22,602 nucleotides of DNA, from positions 1-22,602 of the forward strand of contig USDT01000041.1 of NCBI GenBank assembly GCA_900553465.1, given 5' to 3'. The notes under the pieces are model-generated. The model did not search any database. It was given only the letters and a program-made list of their open reading frames with translations, and was not told the DNA's origin. Shown one piece after another: positions 1 to 8,789 of the stretch. A program made the position numbers and the translations under genes. Position 1 is the first letter of the stretch. Each line of letters begins with the position of its first letter. Source of the stretch: an uncultured Prevotella sp. GTDB lineage: Bacteria > Bacteroidota > Bacteroidia > Bacteroidales > Bacteroidaceae.

Positions 1-190
1 TTGCGTCCGAAGGAAAGTCCGCGCGCAAATTCTCATTTATTTTTCGGGGTAGAACTGAAAACTCGGGCGGAAAAATCGCAGGCTACTGAAAAATTGTAAC
101 TGCCCCGATAGCTTTTCTTTCAACTGAAGGAAACAATGCCGGTCCGATATGAAAGCCACAGCCATTTATTGAAACCGATCCCGACCGAAC
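1..190. repeat. dispersed intergenic repeat, copy 1 (cut by window edge)
   Basis: The first ~110 bases match 18776-18886 in the same orientation, with about 10 mismatches by hand count. The match then weakens to about base 190, where short blocks (ACAGCCA, CCCGACC) still line up with slightly different spacing. It may begin left of the window. Both copies lie just downstream of the terminator of a minus-strand gene. A short minus-strand reading frame that is open in copy 2 has an in-frame TGA here, which favours a non-coding element. A weak TTGCG/CGCAA inverted repeat and a small CYGA-AAAC-TCGG hairpin are kept in both copies. Whether this is a mobile-element relic, a REP-like element or a structured RNA cannot be decided from two copies. 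Confidence 0.75.
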
Positions 191-390
191 TTCTGCCGGT
201 CCGGGAAACGGCATACAGAAGCCACGAAACAATGCCGAAAAAGCGCTTCCGGCGCTCCCCGAATGTTGGTTTAAGAATTTGCCATATCAATATTTTTTAC
301 CGATGAAATGGGTAAATATGCAGTTTCACCACCTGAAAAACTACCGTCGGAGCCATCGGAAACGGTATGCACAACGGGACTGCGCAGCAC
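191..390. other. intergenic stretch without a recognised gene
   Basis: I see no gene here. There are short repeated words (GCCGGTCC near 139 and 196; GAAACAATGCCG near 131 and 226) and an imperfect hairpin around 192-221 (TTCTG/CAGAA outer, GCCG/CGGC inner). Small open frames on both strands have no recognisable product and probably arise by chance. Confidence 0.5.
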
Positions 391-425
391 AAAAAAACTG
401 TGGCGGCACACATCGGCCGCCACAG
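391..425 (-). terminator. intrinsic terminator of the protease/adhesin operon
   Basis: A perfect 10-bp stem (CTGTGGCGGC / GCCGCCACAG, 398-407 with 416-425) has an 8-base loop. Read on the minus strand it is followed by seven T (397-391). It sits 38 bases past the stop of the large Fn3/adhesin gene, as expected for a rho-independent terminator of that transcript. Confidence 0.92.
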
Positions 426-463
426 CTCCCAAATTTAACATATCAACTATATATATCAAGAAA

Positions 464-3400
464 CTACCGTCTCACCACTTTGACGCTGCGGCTTGTGCCG
501 TCGGTGTAGGTCTCCGTCTTGATGTTTACACCCTTCACCGGAGCGTTGAGCTCGCGTCCGTCGAGCGTATACCATCTTACGCTTTCCACAGTCTTCGCCT
601 GTTCGGTAACGCCACCGATACCGGTCGACGTGTTCTTCTCAATTCTGATGTTGTCAAGATATATCACATCGTTGCCTCCACCGGTGTATGCGTAGAATGC
701 GTAGCTCATGTGACTGCAGTTCTTCACAGCATCAAGTGACACCTCATATTTCTTCCATCCGTCCTCGGTGTCGCCACCTACAATGTAGTTTGCGGCCTCA
801 ACATACTCGCCGTCGTCGCCACGCAGGAACACGAAGAGCGAAGGTTTGTTGTTCGGATATGCTGTCGCAATGTTGTAAACCCAGAACGTCAGCACGTTGT
901 CCTGGCCGTCGAGGGCAACCTTTGGCGATACGAATCCGGCACCGGCATACTGTTCGTACATGCTTCCGTTGTACATGTAGGCACATCCGCCGTCCTCGTC
1001 CTGAGGCGCAGCCTGGTTGTATGTGCCGTCAGGATTGGTGACGCCCCATGTGAAACCACCTGTGTATGTCGAGATGATCTGCCACGGTGTGGTTTCTGCC
1101 TCGCTGTTGGCGAACGACTCCTTGTAAGGCAATGTGTAGAGCGGACCGAGCACCACCGAACCGACAACCGGCTGTCCTATGCCTTCGTTGGTAAACGGAG
1201 CCACAGCATAATATAACAGACGCTGGCTGCTTAACGGTTCGGGTTCGATGGTGTAGGTATTGCCTTTCACGTTGTCGGCAATCAGAGTATATGTAAGTTC
1301 GTCAGGATTGTAGCTGTAAATGCGGTACTGCAGTTCATCGTCTACCACCACTCCGCCGTTCACACCTGCCGAAGGAGCTTCCCAGGCAAGTATGGCGTCC
1401 ATGTTGTCGGAGCTGCCCTTGACGGTCAGACCGGTCACGGACGATGGTGCGTCGCGGCCTACGAAGAGAGTGTCGAGCAACACTTCGCTGCGTCCGTAGT
1501 CGTTGGATGCCACAAGCATGTAGGTGTTCTGTCCGTGGAGCGGCTGTGTGTCGGTCCATGTCATGGCCGCACCCGGCACCACGTCGGTCTGTGTGTAGAC
1601 CGGAGTCGGGCTTTGTCCGCGGAATATCTCAATCTTGATATTCTCCTTCAACGCGTTGCCGTGATAATCAACGGCCGGTGCCTTGAACGTCATCTCGGCT
1701 TTCAGGCTGCCGTCTTCGGCCGCTTTCGAAACGTAATCGGTGAATGCGTATGGCGAGAAGGCCGACTTCAGATAGGTCAGTTTCACGTCGTCGAGCTGCG
1801 TGTCGAGGAAATCATACTGGCTTGTACCCTTTGAGTTGATACCGAAACTGTATTTGCCACCCTCGTCGGTTATGACGTTGTAGGCCACGTTAGTCATCTT
1901 GTAGGCAGTGTTCTTGGGCAGGTCGCCTACAAATACTTTCTGTGCTTCCGGCTCAGTAGCAGTGCCCATATACACCTTGTTTGTGACTGTCTCCGAATAG
2001 ACTGCCGTGCTAACACCGAGCGAAAGTTCGTATACCGCATCGGCATCGAGTCTTATCATCGGTGTGTAAATCCAAGCCTCAACCGGTGTTTCCTGTACGA
2101 AGGCCGAGAATTTCATCAGCTTGTTGTTGGTGTCGTACTGCCAGCCGTAGAACGGATTTGACTCAAGGTCGATACCTTCGAGCGTTGTCTTGTAAAGATC
2201 TGCGGCACCTTTGGTGTCGAATGTTTCAAGATAAGGTGCGGTATATACACCCACAAAGGCTGAGTCGGCAGCAGCCTCGCCCGTGCCATATTCGTTTTCG
2301 GGAACGACGGTATAGGTGTTCATGCCCACAGCTGTCACCTTGTTGTCGGTCCATGTGAGGTGTCCGCCCACTGCAGGCGCGTCAAACACGTGCACAGGCT
2401 CCGTCTCCTTGTTTCTGTATATGCTGATCTTGGAAAGCGTGTTTATAGGTGTTTCCTCCAGATTTGCGGTCGGAGCGTCGAAGCTGACGGTGGCTGTCAT
2501 GGCGTCGTCCTCACCGGGCGTAACCTCGAGTGAGCCTACGGCGGCAGGAGCCTTTGATGCACCCACTGCACTCAACGATACTTTCTTGAGCATCATCATG
2601 GATGCCTTCTTCGAACTGTCACCCGTATATCTCAGTGCCATATAGTATTTTCCGGCTGTCTCGTTGACGAAATATGCGTTGTAATCGCCGAATTCCACAT
2701 ACTGTTCGAAGGCTTCCTCCTCGGCCACCTTACGGAAAGTGGAGAGGTCGTCGGGATCTGTTCCGACATAAACTTCGAACGACTCGGGATATCCTAAGGT
2801 GAATGTCTTCATGTTGATGGTATAGCGGTATTTCATACCTGCCTCAAGAGAGATGGCCGGAGTGATGAGCCAGTCGTCACCCTTAGGATAACTGTTGGCA
2901 TTGATATCGATGCGAACGTCGCTGCTGAATCCGGCTCTCCATGTGTTGCCGTCATTGTTTGCGTCAACCACTGTGAAATATTCGTTGAACACCGACGCAT
3001 CTGCAAACGACTGGGAATAAGGTGCCGTGAAGGCGTTGCCGCATATCAGTTTGGCCGACTCCACGTATTCGCTGCGCTTGCCGTTGTTGTTTGCATACAC
3101 GCGATAAGAATAGTTGTGCATAGCCTCCGGTGTAGTTTCGGTGAAGGTGGTCTGTGTGTAGTTGTCGGCCACAGTCACACTGTCTGGCATTCTCACCACT
3201 GTGTAGCTGAGGTTTGCCTTATCCAGATATCCGCCGTTCACTCCGGCAGCCGGTGCACTCCAGCTCACGATGTTCTGCTTGCCTTCGGCGTCGTATTCGA
3301 AATTGAGGTCGCCCACCTGCACAGGGATGTCATATCCTGCATATTTTCTTGTCGATGCAAGCGGCGAATAGCCTGCTCCGTTGCTCATGTTAACGGCCAC

Positions 3401-4600
3401 ATAGTGGTTGCCTTCGGTCAGTGTCACAGGTATCGACACCTTTTCGCCCGGCGTCACACTCACGCCCTTGAGATTCTCGCCGTCGAGCCACACGTTGAGA
3501 ACGGCATCGCCGAGAGCCGCTCCGTCGTAAGTAAGGGTCGGAACGGTGAACTCTATCTTTCCGCCAAGGCTTCCGTCAGCATCGAACACAAGATCGAGGC
3601 CCTCTGCCATGGCCGGTGCGCCGTCCTTGGCTGCATTCTCGTCCACCTTCAGTGCTACTATCTGCTCGTTCTTGGTGAACTTTCCGATGAGTCCTGCCTC
3701 GGCTGTCTCAGGATTGACTGCGTAGAGTTCGCTTCCCGTTTCAGTCTGTGCGGCCCAGATGAAGAGTCCTGTACGGCCGTCGTATATCATCGACTGCGAG
3801 TACATAACAGGCATTATACCGGTGCTGCCTACGAGTGTCGGGCGTGCCGTCTTCTTGTCTATGCGGTACAGGTCGCCCAGCCAGTTGATGAAATACATGT
3901 CTCCGCTAGGCACAGCAGCAAGCGTCAGGACGTTGTATTTGCCGCGGAAAGCCGCGATTTTGTCCATTTCATCGTAATCCTCATTGTATATGCACCAGTC
4001 CATACCGGACATTTCGTCGTTGTACTGGAGCGAATATGTCCTGTTGTCTATCGGATTGTAAGCCATCGAGGAAGACAGAAGCGAATAGCCTTTGTTTTCC
4101 GTTCCGTAAAGCACACACTTGAGCTCGTTCCAGTTGTCGGTGTCTATCGTGACATAGCGTGCACCGTTCAGCACTCCCATGACACTCATCGGAGCTATGC
4201 CGACAAACGTGTTGCGGCCGAAAGCACCTGCAAGGAAGTCGTATATGAAGGATGTGCAGTGCGGATTCATAGCCATTTCATCGCCTATACTGAACGAGTA
4301 TACGCCGTAAGGCACGTCTGTTATAGAAGAGGATGCCCAGTCTGTGCTGTTTATCAGTGCGCAGTAGAGCTTGCGACCCTCGAATGCAGAAACATCTGCG
4401 GCCTTCTTTCTGGCGTCCGACTTGAGTATTCTTGTGACAGTGTTGCCCTTCACGGCTGCGTCGCCTATGGGTGTGACAGCCATCGGGCCCGGCTTGCGCG
4501 CCGTGAGAGGCGACTGCTCCGTTGTCTGTGCGCCGGCGGTGGCAGCGTTCATGAAGAACACTGCTGCCACGGCGATATCAATAAAACGTTTCTTGTTCAT
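464..4600 (-). CDS. secreted multidomain Fn3 / cleaved-adhesin (choice-of-anchor J) protein with T9SS-like tail
   Basis: The 1378-residue protein has an N-terminal signal peptide (about 1-25, ending AGAQ). Residues 70-340 are rich in short beta-repeat phrases (AYNPIDNRTYSL, IYDGRTGLFIW) and may form a propeller. Then come Fn3 (~427-520), cleaved-adhesin/choice-of-anchor J (~523-677, with DDWLITPAISL), Fn3 (~685-785), CoJ (~787-945), two Fn3 (~947-1150) and CoJ (~1153-1322). The last ~40 residues (VRWYTLDGREL...VKVVRR) resemble a T9SS sorting domain. Two Fn3 units share the phrase AGVNGG followed by a similar strand, which suggests internal duplication. No catalytic domain was seen, so an adhesive or surface-binding role is inferred. 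It starts 32 bases after the C10 protease gene and should be co-transcribed with it. Cleaved-adhesin domains are the haemagglutinin part of Porphyromonas gingipains; ligand unknown. Confidence 0.88.
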   Translation of the reverse strand: MNKKRFIDIAVAAVFFMNAATAGAQTTEQSPLTARKPGPMAVTPIGDAAVKGNTVTRILKSDARKKAADVSAFEGRKLYCALINSTDWASSSITDVPYGVYSFSIGDEMAMNPHCTSFIYDFLAGAFGRNTFVGIAPMSVMGVLNGARYVTIDTDNWNELKCVLYGTENKGYSLLSSSMAYNPIDNRTYSLQYNDEMSGMDWCIYNEDYDEMDKIAAFRGKYNVLTLAAVPSGDMYFINWLGDLYRIDKKTARPTLVGSTGIMPVMYSQSMIYDGRTGLFIWAAQTETGSELYAVNPETAEAGLIGKFTKNEQIVALKVDENAAKDGAPAMAEGLDLVFDADGSLGGKIEFTVPTLTYDGAALGDAVLNVWLDGENLKGVSVTPGEKVSIPVTLTEGNHYVAVNMSNGAGYSPLASTRKYAGYDIPVQVGDLNFEYDAEGKQNIVSWSAPAAGVNGGYLDKANLSYTVVRMPDSVTVADNYTQTTFTETTPEAMHNYSYRVYANNNGKRSEYVESAKLICGNAFTAPYSQSFADASVFNEYFTVVDANNDGNTWRAGFSSDVRIDINANSYPKGDDWLITPAISLEAGMKYRYTINMKTFTLGYPESFEVYVGTDPDDLSTFRKVAEEEAFEQYVEFGDYNAYFVNETAGKYYMALRYTGDSSKKASMMMLKKVSLSAVGASKAPAAVGSLEVTPGEDDAMTATVSFDAPTANLEETPINTLSKISIYRNKETEPVHVFDAPAVGGHLTWTDNKVTAVGMNTYTVVPENEYGTGEAAADSAFVGVYTAPYLETFDTKGAADLYKTTLEGIDLESNPFYGWQYDTNNKLMKFSAFVQETPVEAWIYTPMIRLDADAVYELSLGVSTAVYSETVTNKVYMGTATEPEAQKVFVGDLPKNTAYKMTNVAYNVITDEGGKYSFGINSKGTSQYDFLDTQLDDVKLTYLKSAFSPYAFTDYVSKAAEDGSLKAEMTFKAPAVDYHGNALKENIKIEIFRGQSPTPVYTQTDVVPGAAMTWTDTQPLHGQNTYMLVASNDYGRSEVLLDTLFVGRDAPSSVTGLTVKGSSDNMDAILAWEAPSAGVNGGVVVDDELQYRIYSYNPDELTYTLIADNVKGNTYTIEPEPLSSQRLLYYAVAPFTNEGIGQPVVGSVVLGPLYTLPYKESFANSEAETTPWQIISTYTGGFTWGVTNPDGTYNQAAPQDEDGGCAYMYNGSMYEQYAGAGFVSPKVALDGQDNVLTFWVYNIATAYPNNKPSLFVFLRGDDGEYVEAANYIVGGDTEDGWKKYEVSLDAVKNCSHMSYAFYAYTGGGNDVIYLDNIRIEKNTSTGIGGVTEQAKTVESVRWYTLDGRELNAPVKGVNIKTETYTDGTSRSVKVVRR

Positions 4601-4632
4601 ATATCGGTTTTGTTTTGTTCGTACTTATATTG

Positions 4633-7011
4633 TCATTTTACTATCTTGCGTGTGCGCTCTCCTTGTTTCACTATGTACATGCCCTTTGGCAGCATTTCAG
4701 TGCTTGTCTCGGGACGGAGGCGTCCGTTCATGTCGTATATCTTCACTTTTCCGTCCATTTCATCGGTAACGGCATTGTCTATTCCTGTGGTCTCAGGAGC
4801 CAACATAAAGTAACAGGTTGAATTCTCTATCGGATTGAGATAGCCGTAAGATGTTCCGTTGTAAGCCAGCAGCGCAGCCAGATATACTGTTCCCGGTACG
4901 CCGTTCTCGAACGCTCCGCCGAATGTCACGTCGGCTGTCTCGCCGCTCTTCAGCATCAGATATTGCGGCTCAAGGCATCCGCGGATAACAGCTCCGCTCT
5001 CGTTGAATATGTAAAGGTAAACGTATCCGCCGAACACTCCCTGCTCGCACTTCAGGCTGGCAGTGATGTTCATTGAGCTGGCATCGACGTTGGCGTTGTC
5101 GGCAAACGAGAGTTTGGCAGCCGGAGTTAGTACAGCCGTCTCGGCAGGAGCGTTCTCAACGCTTACCTCGCGCATGGTACTTATGAGGCGGTTGTCATCG
5201 TCTGTCACGGTAAGCATATAGTCGCCGGCCGGCAGATTGAATGTGTCGAAGAACTCAACATCAACACTTGCTCCTGGTGCAAGGTCAATCTTGTACTTAG
5301 AGCCGGACGCTACCGGACGCAGGGTGTTCTTGTCGTAGATGGTCACCATCACCTCGCCGAGGTAGTTTACGTCGCCTCCGTTCACTACAGTGGCCCTTGT
5401 GCACGACGGCACTCCGGCATATATTTCTGCAGGAACGTCCATTTCATCGATGTTCAGATCGAAATAATCGGGATAAATGAAGGTTATCTCTTCACCGCTT
5501 ACACTGACATTCAGATAGTTGGGATAGCCCACATATTCGTCGCGGATGCGGCTCCACGCTCCGTCAGAACCATACTGGCGACAAACAGGATAGAGCTTAT
5601 ATTCACCGTCGGCAAGCTTTCCGAACTTGACGTTTGCAGTCATCGGACCGTAGAAACCGTAATCCTTCTCAAGTTCATAGGCTATGTCTGTGAGATAAAC
5701 TTCCACAATGTTGTCCTGTGCATCGGTCAGAAGCATGGCATATTCAAACTTCGAAGTCTTCCATCCGGCATTGTATATCATTCCACGGAGCGAAATATCG
5801 GTGCTTCCTCCGTTGGCTATGATTTTCTGTGCAGGCACAAGTCCTTCGGTGGAAACGAGTTCTACATCTTCGTAAGTGCCGCTCTGCGGAGGCTGGATAC
5901 CGGTTATTATCTGCTGGTCGTAGTTGTATCCGCCTTCAGAACCGCCCGTACCCTGCAACGGCGGATTGAGAGCTGATGTACGGAAATAGCCGTTGCTCAT
6001 ACCGCTCCAACCCCAATTGACGTGTACAAAACCATTTTCATCGTATCCATCGAACACGAATGCGTGTCCGCCGGCAGACGAACGGCCGGTGGCAATCACG
6101 GGACGTCCGTTGTCAATCTCGTTCTCGATGATCTGCTGCCATTCCTCACTGCTGTAGTTGTCGCGCTGTCGGTAGGCCACACCCTTGTCGTAATCAAAAT
6201 AATTGAACAGTGCGTAAGGTATGACATCACTTCCAGCTCCACTTGAGGAAGAATAGTTCATGCTCACCGAAATGCCGCAATGAAGCATCAGTTCGGCCAC
6301 AGCATCGCAGCTGGCTTCGCTGCTGTTACTGTCGTACATGGGCAGCATATCGTCCCAGGCATAGTATGTAGAACCGAAGTCGGCGGTCAGAGTGCGGCCG
6401 CCAAGTATGGCCGGCGCATAGGTGTAAGATCCTTTTCCAACCTCCGGCCAGCGGTGATAGTACATCACCTGAGCCATTGCCGTGGCGACACATCCCGTCG
6501 CACATTTGGAACTTATGTCATAATTAGGACACATATTATTATAAGGTGCACTCTGGTCCCACATGATGTTTCCAAGCAGCGGCGCCACTCTCTTGCCGTC
6601 GTTTGCACGGTTTTCCTGTGCGAACTCCACATTGTTGTCTCTTATATAAGTTATCTCGTCCACGTAACCAGCCATCCAGTTGCGCATCTCCGGCGACATA
6701 CGGTCGTAGTCGAAACTGCCCGTGTCGCTGTAGCCCAGCACCTGCGTGGCTCTGTCTTCGGCCGAAACAAGAATAAATCCGCCGTCCTGGCCTGCATTGA
6801 AAACATAGACGCAGCTGCGTCCTTTCGTATCATCGGCTGTATATACCAGCTTAAGCGCATCGCTTCCGCCTTTCTGCTGTGACTTCATCGACGTCACATT
6901 GTCGCGGAGAAACGACTGTGCGATTTTCAGAGCCTGCGGCTGCGTGATGTCTCCGGCAAAAGACAGCAGCCCCGGCAACAATAATAAAACAGCAAGAGTA
7001 AGTTTTCTCAT
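4633..7011 (-). CDS. secreted C10 family (streptopain-like) cysteine protease with T9SS-like tail
   Basis: The 792-residue protein has a signal peptide (about 1-19) and a streptopain-type propeptide (~21-110, with GGFILVSAEDRATQVLGYS). The C10 catalytic domain spans ~140-375. The nucleophile is Cys174 in GCVATAMAQVMYYHRWP, the catalytic His is 316 in GGHAFVFDGYD, and VNWGWSGMSNGYF (332-344) is the conserved family block. Residues ~380-740 are beta-rich, Fn3-like spacers. The tail VKIYDMNGRL...LPKGMYIV...KIVK (~756-792) is a clear T9SS-type sorting signal. All key residues are present, so it should be an active secreted endopeptidase related to SpeB and interpain A. It is the first gene of a two-gene operon and has its own promoter at 7042-7076. 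The substrate is unknown; the downstream adhesin-like protein is one candidate for processing. Confidence 0.93.
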   Translation of the reverse strand: MRKLTLAVLLLLPGLLSFAGDITQPQALKIAQSFLRDNVTSMKSQQKGGSDALKLVYTADDTKGRSCVYVFNAGQDGGFILVSAEDRATQVLGYSDTGSFDYDRMSPEMRNWMAGYVDEITYIRDNNVEFAQENRANDGKRVAPLLGNIMWDQSAPYNNMCPNYDISSKCATGCVATAMAQVMYYHRWPEVGKGSYTYAPAILGGRTLTADFGSTYYAWDDMLPMYDSNSSEASCDAVAELMLHCGISVSMNYSSSSGAGSDVIPYALFNYFDYDKGVAYRQRDNYSSEEWQQIIENEIDNGRPVIATGRSSAGGHAFVFDGYDENGFVHVNWGWSGMSNGYFRTSALNPPLQGTGGSEGGYNYDQQIITGIQPPQSGTYEDVELVSTEGLVPAQKIIANGGSTDISLRGMIYNAGWKTSKFEYAMLLTDAQDNIVEVYLTDIAYELEKDYGFYGPMTANVKFGKLADGEYKLYPVCRQYGSDGAWSRIRDEYVGYPNYLNVSVSGEEITFIYPDYFDLNIDEMDVPAEIYAGVPSCTRATVVNGGDVNYLGEVMVTIYDKNTLRPVASGSKYKIDLAPGASVDVEFFDTFNLPAGDYMLTVTDDDNRLISTMREVSVENAPAETAVLTPAAKLSFADNANVDASSMNITASLKCEQGVFGGYVYLYIFNESGAVIRGCLEPQYLMLKSGETADVTFGGAFENGVPGTVYLAALLAYNGTSYGYLNPIENSTCYFMLAPETTGIDNAVTDEMDGKVKIYDMNGRLRPETSTEMLPKGMYIVKQGERTRKIVK

Positions 7012-7041
7012 AATGACATTTTTATTTGGTTTTCACGCTTA

Positions 7042-7076
7042 CAAAAATAGGAAAAAGGCGCAAAAACTAACAAAAA
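7042..7076 (-). promoter_or_regulatory. Bacteroidetes-type promoter of the C10 protease operon
   Basis: On the minus strand TATTTTTG (7049-7042) matches the -7 consensus TAnnTTTG. A TTTTTG block (7076-7071) lies 21 bases upstream as the -33 box. Transcription would start near 7035, giving a leader of about 25 bases. Confidence 0.65.
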
Positions 7077-7105
7077 GTCACAAAACAATGTTTTCTAATT
7101 CATAA

Positions 7106-7145
7106 ATTAAAAATCAGAACGCTCAGTTTCTGAGCATTTTCTGAT
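7106..7145 (-). terminator. intrinsic terminator overlapping the stop codon of the AraC-type regulator
   Basis: The inner stem is GCTCAG/CTGAGC (7121-7126 with 7130-7135, 3-base loop). The outer stem is ATCAGAA/TTCTGAT (7113-7119 with 7139-7145). On the minus strand the structure is followed by a T-rich run (TTTTTAATTT). The TGA stop of the regulator (7125-7123) lies inside the inner stem, so the last four codons are part of the hairpin. Confidence 0.8.
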
Positions 7146-8610
7146 ATAATGACGGCGTCATTCCTGTTACTTTCTTGAACGCTGCAATGAAGTTTGAAGC
7201 CGATTTGTAACCCACGCTTTCGGCTATACCCTGCATGCTGTATGCCCCGTAGCGGCCAGTATCCATCATACGTTTCATCGCCACTTTGATGCGACGCTCG
7301 TTCAGGAAAGTCCTGAAATTCTTGTTATATGTAGAATTTATCACCTGAGATACATAATTGGTGTTCGACTCCGAAAGCCTTGCAAGCACGGCCAGACTGA
7401 AATCCGGACTGCAGAAAGCATCCTCGTCCTCCATCACAGCGTCGATGCGCTGCAGCAGTTCTTCGCTGTTGGGCACCGGTGCCACGCTCTTATCCTGGCG
7501 TTCGTCGGCGTTGTCAGACTCGTCGATACGCGCTTTCTGCCTGTCGACGATATCGCGGTATCGGCTTTCTATTTCGAGAAGTTCCCTGTTACGCTCAAAC
7601 AACGCCACATAAGCCACATGCAGTTTGCGACGTTGACGCCACACCATGACCACCGCGGTGCATGCCACCGCCACTACGAGCAGCAGCAGAACGAGCGCCG
7701 CATTCTGATAGAATATCGTCCGTTTCTGATTGTCTATGGTCTGGCGATCGAGTTTCTTCTCGTGTATCTGATAACGGTTCTTTATCTGTGAGAACTCATT
7801 CACGTTGAGCAGAGAATCGGTATATCTGAAAAATTCGTTCTGATAGAACAGTGCTTTCTCCTTATTTCCCAGTTTTGTATAGACACGCATCATGCCTTTG
7901 TAGCAGTCGGCGTAGAGATAGGCTTCGTTCTTCAATTGTGCCAGTGAGTCGTACTTCTGCAACACTTCGAGCGCTTTCGTCAGGTCGCCCTGCTTCTCAT
8001 AGCACTGATAAACTTCCGAATAAGGATAAATCTTCATCTCTCCCGGCAGTCCGTATTTGTCCACCACAGCCACAGCTTCGTTCATCCAGCGCGTTTTTTC
8101 GCCCATTTCATCGCGTATTCCGGCAATAAATCCCTTATTGAAATAATAATAGAACAACAGCCGTCCGCGCGGAACACCTTTCAGCGCCTTCACTTTCTCG
8201 TTAAGACGTGAGGCATACTCCACATTGCCTATGTTGCATCCGGCTCCTATCATGTTGTTAAGGAACTTGAACTGCATGCCCGCATTGCCCGACTGCGTAC
8301 TGAGACGATAACCTTTCTCGTACACGTCGAGAGCCTGTGCGAAGTTGGAATAAACGGAATATACGCCTCCCACGTCGTAGTAGGCGTTCATAAGATTGAG
8401 CGTGTCGAAGTTTTTCGAATGTTCCTCTTTCTGTATATACTGGAGCAGTCTGGACAAAGCACTGTTGTAATCGCTCTTGCGCAGATAGGCCTTGGCCTCC
8501 TTCAGCTCGTCCGGCGTCCCGCTTGCGCCCTGCCCGCCCGATGCGGCAAGGAGCACTGAAAAATGAAAGATGAGTGCCAGGCACACGTATATAAGTCTTC
8601 TGCTCGTCAT
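7123..8610 (-). CDS. membrane-tethered TPR / AraC-type helix-turn-helix regulator
   Basis: I place the start at 8610 (MTSRRLIYVCLALIF...), giving 495 residues. The frame is open further upstream, but that part is low-complexity, crosses the terminator of the preceding gene and lies before the promoter. The N-terminus is a signal peptide or anchor (1-23). Residues ~33-280 form TPR-like helical repeats, presumably periplasmic. A membrane helix is at ~304-324, followed by a charged linker. Residues ~385-493 are an AraC-type DNA-binding domain (SLAVLARLSESNTNYVSQVI; then GIAESVGYKSASNFIAAFKK, TGMTPSLY). There is no kinase or receiver domain, so it is not a hybrid two-component sensor. It is followed at once by its terminator and then the promoter of the C10 protease operon, so control of that operon is a reasonable but unproved inference. 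Confidence 0.88.
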   Translation of the reverse strand: MTSRRLIYVCLALIFHFSVLLAASGGQGASGTPDELKEAKAYLRKSDYNSALSRLLQYIQKEEHSKNFDTLNLMNAYYDVGGVYSVYSNFAQALDVYEKGYRLSTQSGNAGMQFKFLNNMIGAGCNIGNVEYASRLNEKVKALKGVPRGRLLFYYYFNKGFIAGIRDEMGEKTRWMNEAVAVVDKYGLPGEMKIYPYSEVYQCYEKQGDLTKALEVLQKYDSLAQLKNEAYLYADCYKGMMRVYTKLGNKEKALFYQNEFFRYTDSLLNVNEFSQIKNRYQIHEKKLDRQTIDNQKRTIFYQNAALVLLLLVVAVACTAVVMVWRQRRKLHVAYVALFERNRELLEIESRYRDIVDRQKARIDESDNADERQDKSVAPVPNSEELLQRIDAVMEDEDAFCSPDFSLAVLARLSESNTNYVSQVINSTYNKNFRTFLNERRIKVAMKRMMDTGRYGAYSMQGIAESVGYKSASNFIAAFKKVTGMTPSLYQKMLRN

Positions 8611-8665
8611 ATTGTAAAATGAGGAAAATGCGGCCGGCAACACAAAAAAGATGAAACCACCGATG

Positions 8666-8694
8666 CAAAGATAAGAAAAAAAGCTGATAATCAA
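8666..8694 (-). promoter_or_regulatory. Bacteroidetes-type promoter of the TPR-AraC regulator
   Basis: On the minus strand TATCTTTG (8673-8666) is a good -7 box, and TTG (8694-8692) lies 18 bases upstream. The predicted transcript starts about 50 bases before the ATG at 8610, which supports that start over the longer frame. Confidence 0.65.
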
Positions 8695-8745
8695 CACATC
8701 ACGCGCCACTATCAGCAGACCGGCGTGACATCCGGATGCATACAA

Positions 8746-8778
8746 AACAAGAAGGCAGACACCTTGAGGATGTCCGCC
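8746..8778 (-). terminator. intrinsic terminator of the debranching-like glycosidase gene
   Basis: A 10-bp stem (8754-8763 with 8769-8778) has a 5-base loop. On the minus strand it reads GGCGGACATC, loop, GGTGTCTGCC, pairing fully if G-T wobbles are allowed. It is followed by TTCTTGTTTTG. It lies 12 bases past the stop at 8790. Confidence 0.8.
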
Positions 8779-8789
8779 CTGTGCGTTTA

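Noticed and set aside
3116..4813. Long plus-strand open frame (565 codons)
   Set aside because: It lies opposite the Fn3/adhesin gene, which has a signal peptide, domains and a terminator. The frame is Cys/His/Arg-rich with no domain, as expected for an antisense shadow.
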